Shown piece after piece: positions 27,520 to 36,324 of a DNA stretch of 64,000 bases; the stretch's first letter is position 1; every line of letters starts with the position of its first letter. A model generated the notes under the pieces. The model searched no databases, was not told where the DNA came from, and saw only the letters and a program-made list of their open reading frames with translations. The translations under genes were made by a program, and so were the position numbers. Source of the stretch: Nitratireductor sp. GISD-1A_MAKvit (lineage in GTDB: Bacteria > Pseudomonadota > Alphaproteobacteria > Rhizobiales > Rhizobiaceae); assembly GCF_040819555.1 (NCBI RefSeq), contig NZ_CP161920.1, positions 2,479,001 through 2,543,000 of the forward strand. The letters run 5' to 3'.

Positions 27520-28220
27520 GCCGAAACACTCCCCGCCTGAAGCCCTCGTGTTCTCAGCGCCCTGATCACCGCTCCCAGCACCGCCACGGCGATCTCGGCT
27601 GGCGTCGCCGCCCCGATATCGAGCCCGATGGGCGCATCGATGCGCTCGAGCGCCTCAGCCGCCACACCGGCCCCGGTCAGCCGCTCCACACGTTTTGCGT
27701 GGGTCTTCCGGCTTCCCAGCGCACCAATGTAGAAACACTCTGCCTCGAACGCCGCTCTCAGGGCCGGATCATCAATCTTGGGATCGTGCGTGAGCGCGGC
27801 CAGCGCCGTATAGGCATCAAGCGGCTGGCGGGCCAGCGCTTCGTCGGGCCATTCGGCGTGGAGCACAACATCGGAAAAACGCTCCGGCGAGGCAAAGGCG
27901 GTGCGCGGATCGATGACTGTCAGGTCAAACCCGGCGATCTTCGCCATCGGTGCCAGCGCCTGGCTGATATGCACCGCTCCGATCACCACCAGACGCGGCG
28001 CGGGCAGATGCACGTTGAGGAAAAACTTCCGGCCATCGACCTCGGCCACCCCGGATTTTCCAGAGCGAAAGGCGCACGCAACGGCCTCCCCAAGAGCTCC
28101 CGCCACCGCATCGCCCTCGCCGACCACCCGGTCGCGACCGTCGCCCAGATCCGTCAGCAGGATCGCGGCCTGGCGCTCGCGCCTCAGCGCGTTCAGTTTC
28201 TTCAGCGAATGCGGGTCCAC
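27516..28220 (-). CDS. XdhC/CoxF family molybdoenzyme maturation factor
   Basis: XdhC-type chaperone (234 aa) that binds molybdenum cofactor and helps insert its sulfurated form into xanthine- or CO-dehydrogenase-like enzymes. The Rossmann-like C-terminal domain is visible in PRLVVIGAVHISQALAPMAK, and the family ends appear as CFYIGALGSRKTHAKRVERL and IDAPIGLDIGAATPAEIAVAV. The start codon is GTG at 28220, overlapping the stop of the CoxI-like gene by one base. Together with the next small gene upstream it covers both halves found as one chain in some XdhC proteins. Confidence 0.86.
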   Translation of the reverse strand: MDPHSLKKLNALRRERQAAILLTDLGDGRDRVVGEGDAVAGALGEAVACAFRSGKSGVAEVDGRKFFLNVHLPAPRLVVIGAVHISQALAPMAKIAGFDLTVIDPRTAFASPERFSDVVLHAEWPDEALARQPLDAYTALAALTHDPKIDDPALRAAFEAECFYIGALGSRKTHAKRVERLTGAGVAAEALERIDAPIGLDIGAATPAEIAVAVLGAVIRALRTRGLQAGSVSA

Positions 28221-28558
28221 TAGCCGAGCCTCTCCACATAAACCCTGATGCGCCCGCCGCAGGAAAGGCCCACCTCCCAGGCGGTCTCGTCGGCGACACC
28301 GAATTCCAGCATGCGCGCCTTGCCCTCGGCAAGCACGTCAGCGGCCTCCGCCACCACCGCACCCTCCACGCAGCCGCCCGAAACCGAGCCCTCGAAATTG
28401 CCCTCCGTGTCGATCACCAGATGGCTACCCACGGGCCGCGGCGCAGAGCCCCAGGTTTCCACCACGGTGGCAATCGCCACGTCGCGGCCGGCCCTCATCC
28501 ATTCCTCCGCGATCATCAGCGGATCGCGCGCATCGTCCTTGTGCACAAGATCAGACAT
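28220..28558 (-). CDS. XdhC N-terminal-domain protein, CoxI-like
   Basis: Small protein (112 aa) equal to the N-terminal XdhC/CoxI domain: ATVVETWGSAPRPVGSHLVI, the conserved GSVSGGCVEGAVV and the cysteine-containing GLSCGGRIRVYVE. In CO dehydrogenase clusters this partner works with CoxF in active-site assembly. It overlaps CoxE by 8 bp and XdhC by 1 bp, so all are translated as a coupled set. The short length is normal for the split form and is not a truncation. Confidence 0.82.
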   Translation of the reverse strand: MSDLVHKDDARDPLMIAEEWMRAGRDVAIATVVETWGSAPRPVGSHLVIDTEGNFEGSVSGGCVEGAVVAEAADVLAEGKARMLEFGVADETAWEVGLSCGGRIRVYVERLG

Positions 28559-29813
28559 TGGCGTTTCTCCCGCCTCTCATATGGGCACGCTGGAAGTGCC
28601 GTGCCAAGTCCCCGCCAAGGGTCGGCGCCGTCAGCGCTGCAACGAGATCGCCAAGCGCATCGAGAGAATGCACGGGCCGCAGCTCGTCCACATGCGGAAG
28701 CATGGCGCGCATGCCGCGTGCACGCGGCTCAAACCCGTCGAAACCGAGCAGCGGGTTCAGCCAGATCAGTCGCCGGCAGGATTTCGAAAGCCGTTCCATC
28801 TCGCGTGACAGAACCTCGATATGATCGCGCTCCAGCCCGTCGGTGATCAGAAGCACGATGGCACCCTGCCCCAGAACCCGGCGCGACCACAGCCGGTTGA
28901 AATCGCCCAGCGCCGTGCCGATCCGTGTGCCGCCCGACCAGTCACGCACCGTGTCTGAGGCCTCGTCAATCGCCTCGTCCGGGTCGCGCCGGCTAAGCGC
29001 ACGCGTGATGTTGGTCAGCCGCGTGCCAAAGGTGAAACTGTGAACGCGCCTGCGCTTTTCCGTCAGCGCATGGAGAAAATGCAGGAAAACACGCGAATAC
29101 TGGCTCATCGAACCGGAAATATCGACCAGCGCCACCAGCGGCGGCGCGATCTCGCGCGGCGAGCGGAATCTCGGCAGGATCAGATCACCGCCCGTGCGCA
29201 GGCTCGACCGCAGCATGGCATGGGGGTCAATCCGCGCACCACGCGGGTTGGCTCTGAAACGGCGTGTCGCCACCCTGTCAAACGGCAGTGTGAGATCACG
29301 CATGGCAAGGCGCGCCTCCGCCAGTTCAGCCGCCGACATCTGCGCGAAATCCTTGTTGCGCAGCACCTCCATCGCCGTGAAGGAAAGGCGCGCATCCAGC
29401 TCGAATTCCGGGCGTTTCCTGATGATCGCGCGCCGCTCCTCATCCAGCGCATCTTCGGCACGCCGGTCTCCCGCACGTTTCTTCTCGCGCAGAACCTCCG
29501 CCTCTTCGCCATCCCCGCCATCGTCCGTCTCATCACGATCCTCAAGCCGCGCCCAGTAAAGGCGGAACACGGCATCGAACACCGCATGATCCTCGCGCCG
29601 CGAGATCATCGTCGAATGAAGGGTCCAGTAGAAATCGGAACGGTTCTCGATACCGACAGCAAGCACCGCGCGCACCGCATCCATCACCGCGGCCGGGCCG
29701 ATCCTCAGCCCCGCGCGGCGCAGCATGCGGGCAAAGCCGACAATGCGGCTTGCCAGTCGCGCGCCCTGCGGCTCGCCTTCTGCCGATCTGCGTGATGCCG
29801 GGGCGGCAGCCAT
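28551..29813 (-). CDS. CoxE-like von Willebrand factor A domain protein
   Basis: VWA-domain protein (420 aa) of the CoxE family, partner of a MoxR ATPase in metal-centre maturation. The N-terminal helical part (GLRIGPAAVMDAVRAVL) leads to an acidic stretch and then the VWA domain with the metal-site motif VDISGSMSQYSRVF, followed by SGGTRIGTALGDF and LLITDGLERD. In CO dehydrogenase systems CoxD and CoxE build the copper-sulfur part of the Mo-Cu site. It abuts the MoxR gene with no gap and overlaps the CoxI-like gene. Confidence 0.87.
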   Translation of the reverse strand: MAAAPASRRSAEGEPQGARLASRIVGFARMLRRAGLRIGPAAVMDAVRAVLAVGIENRSDFYWTLHSTMISRREDHAVFDAVFRLYWARLEDRDETDDGGDGEEAEVLREKKRAGDRRAEDALDEERRAIIRKRPEFELDARLSFTAMEVLRNKDFAQMSAAELAEARLAMRDLTLPFDRVATRRFRANPRGARIDPHAMLRSSLRTGGDLILPRFRSPREIAPPLVALVDISGSMSQYSRVFLHFLHALTEKRRRVHSFTFGTRLTNITRALSRRDPDEAIDEASDTVRDWSGGTRIGTALGDFNRLWSRRVLGQGAIVLLITDGLERDHIEVLSREMERLSKSCRRLIWLNPLLGFDGFEPRARGMRAMLPHVDELRPVHSLDALGDLVAALTAPTLGGDLARHFQRAHMRGGRNANV

Positions 29814-30731
29814 TCAGCCGGCCCTCACCTCTTCCAGCACCCGCGCGCCCTCGCCCTCTTCCATGCGCGCAATGTCATCCTGATATTTCAGAAGCACGCC
29901 CATCGTGTCCGAGACGGATTCGGCATCGAGCCCGTCCTTGCCAAGCGCGGTCAGCGCCGTGGCCCAGTCAATGGTTTCGGCAACGCCAGGAGCCTTGAAG
30001 AGATCAAGCTCACGCAGTTTCTGCACAAACACCACGATCTGCTTTGCCAGCGTCGCATTGGCGTTCGGCACCTTGCGGGCAAGAATATCGAGCTCGCGCT
30101 GCGCATCCGGATAATCGACCCAGTGATAAAGGCAGCGCCGCTTCAGCGCATCGTGGATCTCGCGCGTGCGGTTGGTGGTGATGACGACAATCGGCGGTTC
30201 GGCAGCCTTGATCGTGCCCAGTTCCGGCACGCTCACCTGAAAGTCCGACAGCACTTCCAGAAGATAAGCCTCGAATGCCTCATCCGCCCGGTCGAGCTCA
30301 TCGATCAGGAAGATCGGCGGTCCATCCAGGCTGCTTTCCAGCGCTTCCAGAACCGGACGCCGGATCAGGTGTTTTTCGGAGAATACACCGCTTTCCATCT
30401 CCGCGCGGTCGTGGACCCCTGCCGCCTCGGCCATCCGGATCTCGATCATCTGCGCCGCATAGTTCCACTCATAGACGGCAGATGAGACATCGAGCCCTTC
30501 ATAACATTGCAGCCGGATGAGCTTTCGGCCGAGCCGGTCCGCAAGCACTTTGGCGATCTCGGTTTTGCCCACACCCGCCTCGCCTTCCAGAAAAAGCGGG
30601 CGCTGCATCGTCAGGCTGAGATAAAGCACGGTGGCCAGCGAACGGTCGGCCACATAGCCGCCGTCCGTCAGAAGCGCCAGCGTTTCATCGATGGATTGCG
30701 GCAGGCCGCGTGAGCTCGTTTGGTCCATCAT
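29814..30731 (-). CDS. MoxR-family AAA+ ATPase, CoxD-like
   Basis: AAA+ chaperone-like ATPase (305 aa). Walker A is GEAGVGKT (about residues 50-57), Walker B FLIDELDRADEAFEAYLLE, sensor 1 PIVVITTNRTREI, and an arginine-finger region LKRRCLYHWVDYPD. Such proteins act with VWA partners on metalloenzyme assembly; here the next gene is CoxE-like and the following ones are XdhC-type and molybdenum cofactor genes, matching CoxD of CO dehydrogenase clusters. coxL, coxM and coxS are not in this window. Confidence 0.9.
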   Translation of the reverse strand: MMDQTSSRGLPQSIDETLALLTDGGYVADRSLATVLYLSLTMQRPLFLEGEAGVGKTEIAKVLADRLGRKLIRLQCYEGLDVSSAVYEWNYAAQMIEIRMAEAAGVHDRAEMESGVFSEKHLIRRPVLEALESSLDGPPIFLIDELDRADEAFEAYLLEVLSDFQVSVPELGTIKAAEPPIVVITTNRTREIHDALKRRCLYHWVDYPDAQRELDILARKVPNANATLAKQIVVFVQKLRELDLFKAPGVAETIDWATALTALGKDGLDAESVSDTMGVLLKYQDDIARMEEGEGARVLEEVRAG

Positions 30732-30770
30732 TCCCCCAATGTTTCCCGAATGGCGTTCAGGATCGAGAGG

Positions 30771-31271
30771 CTACAATACCCGGTATGCCCGCTCATGATA
30801 GAGGAGCGGGCTGGATTTATCGCCGATGCTGAGGCCAGCGACCCGGCCGAAATAGACCCGGTGCGTGCCCATTTCGACCGTCTCGACCACATGGCAGTCG
30901 AACACCGCAAGTGCGTCAGGAAGCGTGGGCGCGCCGGTGGCGATCGTTTTCCAGGGGGCCATCGCAAAGCGCTCCTCGGGGGAGAGCCCGGTCAGCCCCG
31001 AGAATGCGTTGGACAGTTCCTGGTGATCCGCCGTCAGCGTGTTGAGCGCGAACACACCGTTCTTCAGAAAGCTGTCATTGTTCGGGTTTTCGCGATTGAG
31101 ACAGACCAGCACCGTGGGCGGATTGTCCGAGACCGAACACGCCGCAATGGCCGTCACACCGCGCCGACCAGCCGGGCCATCAGTGGTGACAACATGAACG
31201 GCACCTGCAAAACGGGCCATTGCATCGCGATAGTGGCGCGGTTCGATCTCGTTGGTCTTCAGCACAGTCAA
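30771..31271 (-). CDS. Flavin reductase family protein
   Basis: FMN-binding split-barrel reductase (166 aa) of the HpaC/RutF type that supplies reduced flavin to monooxygenases. The pattern RFAGAVHVVTTDGPAGRRGV, ACSVSDNPPTVLVCLNRENP and the C-terminal CHVVETVEMGTHRVYFGRV is typical. Translation appears to begin at TTG (31271); a GTG two codons in is the alternative. It is 39 bp upstream of the MoxR gene on the same strand and is probably the first gene of that operon. No flavin-dependent oxygenase partner is visible nearby. Confidence 0.8.
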   Translation of the reverse strand: MTVLKTNEIEPRHYRDAMARFAGAVHVVTTDGPAGRRGVTAIAACSVSDNPPTVLVCLNRENPNNDSFLKNGVFALNTLTADHQELSNAFSGLTGLSPEERFAMAPWKTIATGAPTLPDALAVFDCHVVETVEMGTHRVYFGRVAGLSIGDKSSPLLYHERAYRVL

Positions 31272-31518
31272 CTCTTTTCAACTCACATGTGCGATATAGG
31301 ATTTGCGGAGAGCCTTACCAAGGCACGTCGGGAACCGACAGCCCAAAATCCGAAAAAGCGCTGCGCCAGCAGGGTCCCGCCGGAAAGGCCCCCATTGTCC
31401 GAACTGCTTTACGACACAGTTATTTACCAGAACTTCAGCTTTGCGGTTAACTTCAGGTGCGAGCCGGCTGATTCTCATGCTACTGCGCAACCGTCCAACG
31501 GGTGACTGAACTCAAGAT

Positions 31519-32574
31519 ATGCGTTGCTCCGCCTTTCTCATTCTGTGCAGCCTTGCTGCCTTCAGCCTGCCTGCCGCCAACGCGCAGGAGCAGGCTGTCG
31601 GGCTGGCCGCGCCGTTGAGCGAAAGTTTCGGTCTTCTTGGGCAACAGATGCGCGACGGTGCACGCGTCGCCGCTCGATCGGCGGATGCCCGGATCGTCGA
31701 GGCAGACACCAGGTGCAGTGCCGAGGCGGGTGAAGCCGCCGCCAGAACACTGATCGAACAGAAGGTGTCTGTGGTGGTTGGATTTCTGTGCACGGACGCC
31801 ATCGAGGCGGCCCTGCCTCTCTTTGCCGAAGCCGGCGTTCCCGTCATCACGCCCGGTGTGCGCACGGCAACCCTCACGGACCAGCGCGAACGAACGGGCT
31901 GGCCCGTTTTCCGCACCGCGCCCCGGGCAGATGCAGAGCGCGATGCCGTGGCGCGGCTGCTCCTGCCTCGCTGGCGCGATGCCTTCTTTGCCATTGTCGA
32001 CGATGGAACCATCTATGGGCGCGAACTGTCTGAGAACCTGCGTGCAACGGCCGAGCTGCAGGAGCTCAAGCCTGTCTTCATCGATACGTTCCGCCCGCAG
32101 CTCGACAATCAGATCGGTCTGGCAGGCCGGCTGAAACGTTCGGGCGCAACCCATGTCTTCGTGGGCGGAGACCGCAGCGATATCGCCATTCTCGCGCGCG
32201 ATGCATCCGGCATGGACTACGATCTCACCATTGCCGGCGGCGAGGCTCTGCGCGCCGAGGAAAGCGCCGTCCCACTTGCGGAGGGAACACTGATGATTGG
32301 CTTGCCACGGTGGGCCGACATTGCGAGCGAACAAGCACGCAGGGCGCTTGAGGAAGCCGAAATCGTTCCCGACGGCTATGTTCTTCCTGGCTATGCGGCC
32401 ATGGAAATCGCCCTTGCCGCAACGGCTTCGGAGGGGACCGCCGCCGAAGCGCTCGCCGCGCAGACCTTCCAGACTGCACTCGGACCGCACGCCTTCGATG
32501 AAAAGGGCGATCTTGTGCAGCCGCTTTACCGACTGTTTCGCTTTGACGGGCAGACCTTCAAAGAGGTGGAATGA
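31519..32574 (+). CDS. Leu/Ile/Val-type ABC substrate-binding protein, orphan
   Basis: Exported binding protein (351 aa) of the branched-chain amino acid/amide type I periplasmic family. The signal peptide MRCSAFLILCSLAAFSLPAA is followed by VGLAAPLSESFGLLGQQMRDG, the VVVGFLCTDAIEAALPLFAE region and VPVITPGVRT. No permease or ATPase gene accompanies it, so it may serve a distant transporter or act as a sensor. Its stop overlaps the start of the P1 peptidase gene (ATGA), so the two are co-translated. Confidence 0.78.
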   Translation: MRCSAFLILCSLAAFSLPAANAQEQAVGLAAPLSESFGLLGQQMRDGARVAARSADARIVEADTRCSAEAGEAAARTLIEQKVSVVVGFLCTDAIEAALPLFAEAGVPVITPGVRTATLTDQRERTGWPVFRTAPRADAERDAVARLLLPRWRDAFFAIVDDGTIYGRELSENLRATAELQELKPVFIDTFRPQLDNQIGLAGRLKRSGATHVFVGGDRSDIAILARDASGMDYDLTIAGGEALRAEESAVPLAEGTLMIGLPRWADIASEQARRALEEAEIVPDGYVLPGYAAMEIALAATASEGTAAEALAAQTFQTALGPHAFDEKGDLVQPLYRLFRFDGQTFKEVE

Positions 32575-33587
32575 TGTGGCGCAGGGGCAAACGCAACCTG
32601 ATCACCGATGTCGAGGGGCTTGCGGTCGGCAATCACGCCGACGAGCGCGTGAAATCCGGCGTCACGGCGATTCTTTGCGAAACACCGGCAACGGCAGGTG
32701 TGCAGGTTCTCGGCGGCGCGCCGGGCACGCGCGAAACCGACGCGCTCGAGCCCCACAATCTGGTCGACGGGGTGGACGCGATCACACTGTCGGGCGGCTC
32801 GGCCTTCGGCATCGACGCGGCGGCCGGCGTTCAGGCAGCACTTCGCGAAATGGGTCGGGGGTTCGAAATTCTGGGCTTTCGCGTGCCCATCGTGCCAGGT
32901 GCCATCCTGTTCGACCTGCCCAATGGCGGCGACAAGGACTGGGGCCGTTTTTCGCCCTATCGCGATTTCGGCTTTTCCGCCGCCATGGCGGCATCCGAGG
33001 AGTTCGAGATCGGCACCGCGGGTGCTGGCACTGGCGCTACCACGGCAACCCTCAAGGGCGGGCTCGGCTCCGCCTCAACGGTTCTTGAAAACGGCGTCAC
33101 CATAGGCGCTTTGGTCGCCGTCAACGCCGTAGGCTCCGTCACCGTCGGAACCACGCCGCATTTCTGGGCTGCTCCATTTGAAATCGATGGCGAGTTCGGC
33201 GGCCTTGGCCTGCCTCACCCGCTTCCGGCGGATGGTTCCAGCGTCACCACGAAAATGCGCACGGCCGCGCGCGGCAACACCACCATTGCCGTCATCGCCA
33301 CCGATGCAAAGCTCGACAAGCCCGCCGCAAAGCGTCTCGCCATCGCTGCCCATGACGGTTTTGCGCGCGCCATCTGGCCAGCCCACACGCCCGTCGACGG
33401 CGATCTCGTCTTCGCCCTGTCGACCGGCCGCAATGAAACGCCGCTTGATCTCGAGGACGTGATCGATCTCAACGCCGCCGCCGCCGCAACCATGGCCCGT
33501 GCCATCGCCCGCGGTGTTTTTGCCGCAACGCCGGCCGAACGTGATATGATTCCGGCCTGGACGCAGAAACACGGAGCGGCACGCTAG
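32571..33587 (+). CDS. P1 family (DmpA-like) self-processing peptidase
   Basis: N-terminal-nucleophile aminopeptidase of the P1/DmpA family (338 aa), expected to cleave itself into two chains and release N-terminal residues from peptides or amides. Family features: LITDVEGLAVGNH, the oxyanion-site-like LSGGSAFGIDAAAGV, PNGGDKDWG, GAGTGATTATLKGGLGSAS and the cleavage-region RGNTTIAVIATDAKL. In this enzyme the residue at the expected nucleophile site appears to be threonine (NTT) rather than the serine of DmpA; that position is judged by eye. It is coupled to the orphan binding-protein gene. Confidence 0.82.
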   Translation: MMWRRGKRNLITDVEGLAVGNHADERVKSGVTAILCETPATAGVQVLGGAPGTRETDALEPHNLVDGVDAITLSGGSAFGIDAAAGVQAALREMGRGFEILGFRVPIVPGAILFDLPNGGDKDWGRFSPYRDFGFSAAMAASEEFEIGTAGAGTGATTATLKGGLGSASTVLENGVTIGALVAVNAVGSVTVGTTPHFWAAPFEIDGEFGGLGLPHPLPADGSSVTTKMRTAARGNTTIAVIATDAKLDKPAAKRLAIAAHDGFARAIWPAHTPVDGDLVFALSTGRNETPLDLEDVIDLNAAAAATMARAIARGVFAATPAERDMIPAWTQKHGAAR

Positions 33588-33614
33588 GGCCAGCATGCCG
33601 GGAGGGGTATTTTC

Positions 33615-34340
33615 ATGAAGATCGTTCGTTTCATTCTCGTCATTGCCACCATGTTCGCCTCGGCACTGACGGTCCGGGCCGGCGACACGGCCACAGTCGA
33701 AATCCTCGGCTTTTCAGCCGATGGGAGCACCTTCGCCTTCGAGGAATACGGCGTTCAGGACGGGTCTGGCTTCGCCTATGCAAACCGCTATTACATCGAC
33801 ACGGCCAGCGACAGTTTCCTGCCCGGCACGCCGATCCGCGTGACGCTTCAACAGGACGGCGCCAGCGTATTCGATGCCCGCGCCCAGGCAAAATCCCAGG
33901 CCCAGTCCGTCATTTCCGATACTGTTCTCGCCAGGAATCGCGGCTTCACCGCCGGCTGGAACGCCGTTACGGAGCAATCGGCCGATCCCTTCCGCCTGGC
34001 CGTCAGTCCGCGCCCGGTTTTTCCTTCCATCGACAGTCCTCTCGAGTTTCGCCTGACGGAACTCCCCATGCCCGACGGCGCCGAATGCTACGGGTTTGGC
34101 GAGCCGACCGGTTTCCGCCTCACCCGCATCGCTACCGAGCCGGGCATGCAGACAGAGACCGTGCATGAAGACAGCGCCATTCCGCAAAGCCGCGGCTGCC
34201 CGCTCGGCTATGCGCTCACCGGCGTCCAGACCCTTTATCCCGCAGAGGCCGCCCCCGTCTTTGCCGTTATCATCGCCGTGCGCAAGGTGGGCTTCGAGGG
34301 CCCCGATCACCGTTTCATCGCCGTGACCGGCCGGCTCTGA
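33615..34340 (+). CDS. Secreted DUF2259-like protein
   Basis: Exported protein (241 aa). The N-terminus MKIVRFILVIATMFASALTVRA is a signal peptide. The segment VEILGFSADGSTFAFEEYGVQDGSGF begins the mature protein and is characteristic of the predicted secreted DUF2259 family, whose function is unknown. Two cysteines in the C-terminal half could form a disulfide. A GGGAGGGG ribosome site lies about 10 nt upstream. It follows the P1 peptidase by 27 bp on the same strand and may share its transcript. Confidence 0.75.
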   Translation: MKIVRFILVIATMFASALTVRAGDTATVEILGFSADGSTFAFEEYGVQDGSGFAYANRYYIDTASDSFLPGTPIRVTLQQDGASVFDARAQAKSQAQSVISDTVLARNRGFTAGWNAVTEQSADPFRLAVSPRPVFPSIDSPLEFRLTELPMPDGAECYGFGEPTGFRLTRIATEPGMQTETVHEDSAIPQSRGCPLGYALTGVQTLYPAEAAPVFAVIIAVRKVGFEGPDHRFIAVTGRL

Positions 34341-34378
34341 TCCGTGTTATTGGCGGGCGGCAGAGACATCACGTCATC

Positions 34379-34879
34379 ATGAGACCGTTTTTTGCCCGGC
34401 TCCGGAAGGCCTTGCCCTCGCCGCGCGTGGCTTTTGCCGGCGCTGCCCTTTGGGGCGGCGTGATGGGCGCCAACGCCGTCATCCTCCTTTCCCGCCAGCT
34501 GGAGTGGCAGGCAGAGCCGCGCGCCCTCCTGCTTGGCGCGCTATTCGCCCTTGGCGGCGCGCTTGCCTTTCCCGCAGGCCATTTCATGCAGGCGCTGGTC
34601 GCTCGCAATGCGAGGGCCGAAACACGCTTTTCGGCTGCCTTTCTCGCCTTTGCCATTGCAACGCTCGCCATCACGGCAGCGCTCTATGCCATGCAGTACC
34701 GCCTTTACTACGCCCAGTGGCATGGCGCGTTTCTGTCCCCCAGTTGGATCATTCATTTCGTCTTCACCACGGCCGGCGCGCTCTATCAGTTCGCCGTGCT
34801 GGGCCTCAGGATTTATTTTCCCTGGGGATTGGCCGCACTTTTCGCCCTCTCGCTCGTCTATGCCGTCAGGCCGCGTTGA
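34379..34879 (+). CDS. Four-helix integral membrane protein, unknown
   Basis: A 166-residue membrane protein with about four hydrophobic segments (VAFAGAALWGGVMGANAVILL, ALLLGALFALGGALAFPAG, AAFLAFAIATLAITAALYAM, IIHFVFTTAGALYQFAVLGL) and a short basic C-terminus. I recognise no motif. It lies 38 bp after the DUF2259-like gene and 61 bp before purB on the same strand. It could be co-transcribed with either; no function is suggested by context. Confidence 0.65.
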   Translation: MRPFFARLRKALPSPRVAFAGAALWGGVMGANAVILLSRQLEWQAEPRALLLGALFALGGALAFPAGHFMQALVARNARAETRFSAAFLAFAIATLAITAALYAMQYRLYYAQWHGAFLSPSWIIHFVFTTAGALYQFAVLGLRIYFPWGLAALFALSLVYAVRPR

Positions 34880-34940
34880 GGAAATCGCGCAGCTCTGCTA
34901 GTCAGGCGCCGACCCCACTTTCATGGAAGGCAAGCCACGC

Positions 34941-36248
34941 ATGATCCCGCGCTATTCGCGGCCGGAAATGGCCGCAATCTGGTCGCCCGAGACCAAATTC
35001 CGCATCTGGTTCGAAATCGAGGCACACGCGGCAGACGCGATGGCCGAGCTCGGCATCGTGCCGAAGGAAGCCGCAAAAACCATCTGGGAAAAGGCCGGCA
35101 ACGCCACCTTCGACATCGACCGCATCGACGAGATCGAGCGCGAGACGAAGCATGACGTCATCGCCTTTCTGACACATCTGGCGGAAATCGTCGGCCCCGA
35201 AGCCCGCTTCGTCCACCAGGGCATGACCTCTTCCGACGTGCTCGACACCTGCCTCAGCGTCCAGCTCGTGCGCGCCACCGACATCCTGCTCGACGATCTC
35301 GACAGGCTGCTCGCGGCCCTCAAGAAGCGTGCCTTCGAGCACAAGGACACCGTCACCATCGGCCGCAGCCACGGCATCCATGCCGAGCCGACCACATTCG
35401 GCGTCAAGCTGGCGCAGGCCTATGCCGAGTTCGAGCGCTGCCGCACCCGCCTTGTCAACGCGCGTGAAGAGATCGCCACCTGCGCCATTTCCGGCGCTGT
35501 CGGCACCTTCGCCAATATCGACCCGAGCGTCGAGGCGCATGTTGCGGAGAAAATGGGCCTGAAGCCGGAGCCCGTCTCCACCCAGGTTATCCCGCGTGAT
35601 CGCCACGCCATGTATTTCGCCACGCTCGCCGTGATCGCCTCCTCCATCGAGCGGCTCTCGGTGGAAGTGCGTCACCTGCAGCGCACCGAGGTTCTGGAAG
35701 CCGAAGAGTATTTCTCGCCGGGTCAGAAGGGCTCGTCGGCCATGCCGCACAAGCGCAATCCGGTCCTGTCGGAAAACCTGACCGGCCTTGCCCGCATGGT
35801 CCGCGCCTATGCGACGCCCGCCATGGAAAACGTGGCGCTCTGGCACGAGCGCGACATCTCCCACTCCTCCGTCGAGCGCATGATCGGTCCGGACGCCACC
35901 GTCACGCTCGATTTCGCGCTCATGCGGCTTACCGGCATGATGGAAAAGCTGGTGGTCTATCCCGAGGCGATGGAGAAAAACCTCAACAGGTTCCGTGGCC
36001 TCGTCCATTCGCAGCGCGTGCTGCTGGCGCTCACCCAGGCAGGCGTGTCGCGCGAAGATGCCTACCGGCTGGTGCAGCGCAATGCCATGAAGGTCTGGGA
36101 ACACGGCGCCGACTTCCTTGAGGAGCTTCTCGGCGACAAGGATGTGCGCGCCGCACTCTCGGAAGACGAGATCCGCGAAAAATTCGACCTCGGCTACCAC
36201 ACCAAGCATGTGGACACGATCTTCGAACGGGTTTTCGGCGAAAGCTGA
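34941..36248 (+). CDS. purB: Adenylosuccinate lyase
   Basis: Cleaves adenylosuccinate to AMP and fumarate, and SAICAR to AICAR, in purine synthesis (435 aa). The fumarase/aspartase-superfamily motifs are clear: TSSDVLDTCLSVQL, GRSHGIHAEPTTFG and the signature GSSAMPHKRNPV with its catalytic serine. The start MIPRYSRPEM at 34941 matches the usual alphaproteobacterial N-terminus; an in-frame ATG at 34923 is the alternative. The gene is followed by a strong terminator, so it is the end of its transcript. The rest of the purine cluster starts about 3 kb downstream. Confidence 0.96.
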   Translation: MIPRYSRPEMAAIWSPETKFRIWFEIEAHAADAMAELGIVPKEAAKTIWEKAGNATFDIDRIDEIERETKHDVIAFLTHLAEIVGPEARFVHQGMTSSDVLDTCLSVQLVRATDILLDDLDRLLAALKKRAFEHKDTVTIGRSHGIHAEPTTFGVKLAQAYAEFERCRTRLVNAREEIATCAISGAVGTFANIDPSVEAHVAEKMGLKPEPVSTQVIPRDRHAMYFATLAVIASSIERLSVEVRHLQRTEVLEAEEYFSPGQKGSSAMPHKRNPVLSENLTGLARMVRAYATPAMENVALWHERDISHSSVERMIGPDATVTLDFALMRLTGMMEKLVVYPEAMEKNLNRFRGLVHSQRVLLALTQAGVSREDAYRLVQRNAMKVWEHGADFLEELLGDKDVRAALSEDEIREKFDLGYHTKHVDTIFERVFGES

Positions 36249-36270
36249 TCCACCTGCCCCGAAACGCAAG

Positions 36271-36310
36271 AACGCCGGCGCATCACCCGATGTGCCGGCG
36301 TTTTGTTTTT
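36271..36310. terminator. Strong intrinsic terminator after purB
   Basis: Arms AACGCCGGCGCATC (36271-36284) and GATGTGCCGGCGTT (36289-36302) form a 14-bp stem with one G-U pair and a 4-nt loop, followed by a T-rich tract. It can also serve the convergent VOC-protein gene. Confidence 0.88.
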
Positions 36311-36324
36311 GCCCGCAAACCGCC

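Noticed and set aside
25915..27540. 541-codon open frame on the plus strand
   Set aside because: It is antisense to the MoeA/MocA fusion, has arginine-histidine-proline-rich composition and no motif; long antisense frames are expected at this GC content.
27516..28558. Two adjacent XdhC-type genes as a frameshifted single gene
   Set aside because: The split into N- and C-terminal XdhC proteins is the normal CoxI/CoxF arrangement and the overlap is one base with a GTG start, not a broken run.
31431..31456. Direct repeat AACTTCAG twice, 18 bp apart
   Set aside because: Only 8 bp long in a 247-bp gap; too weak to claim as a regulatory site.
34902..36269. 455-codon open frame on the minus strand
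   Set aside because: Antisense to purB, which is certain from its signature motif.
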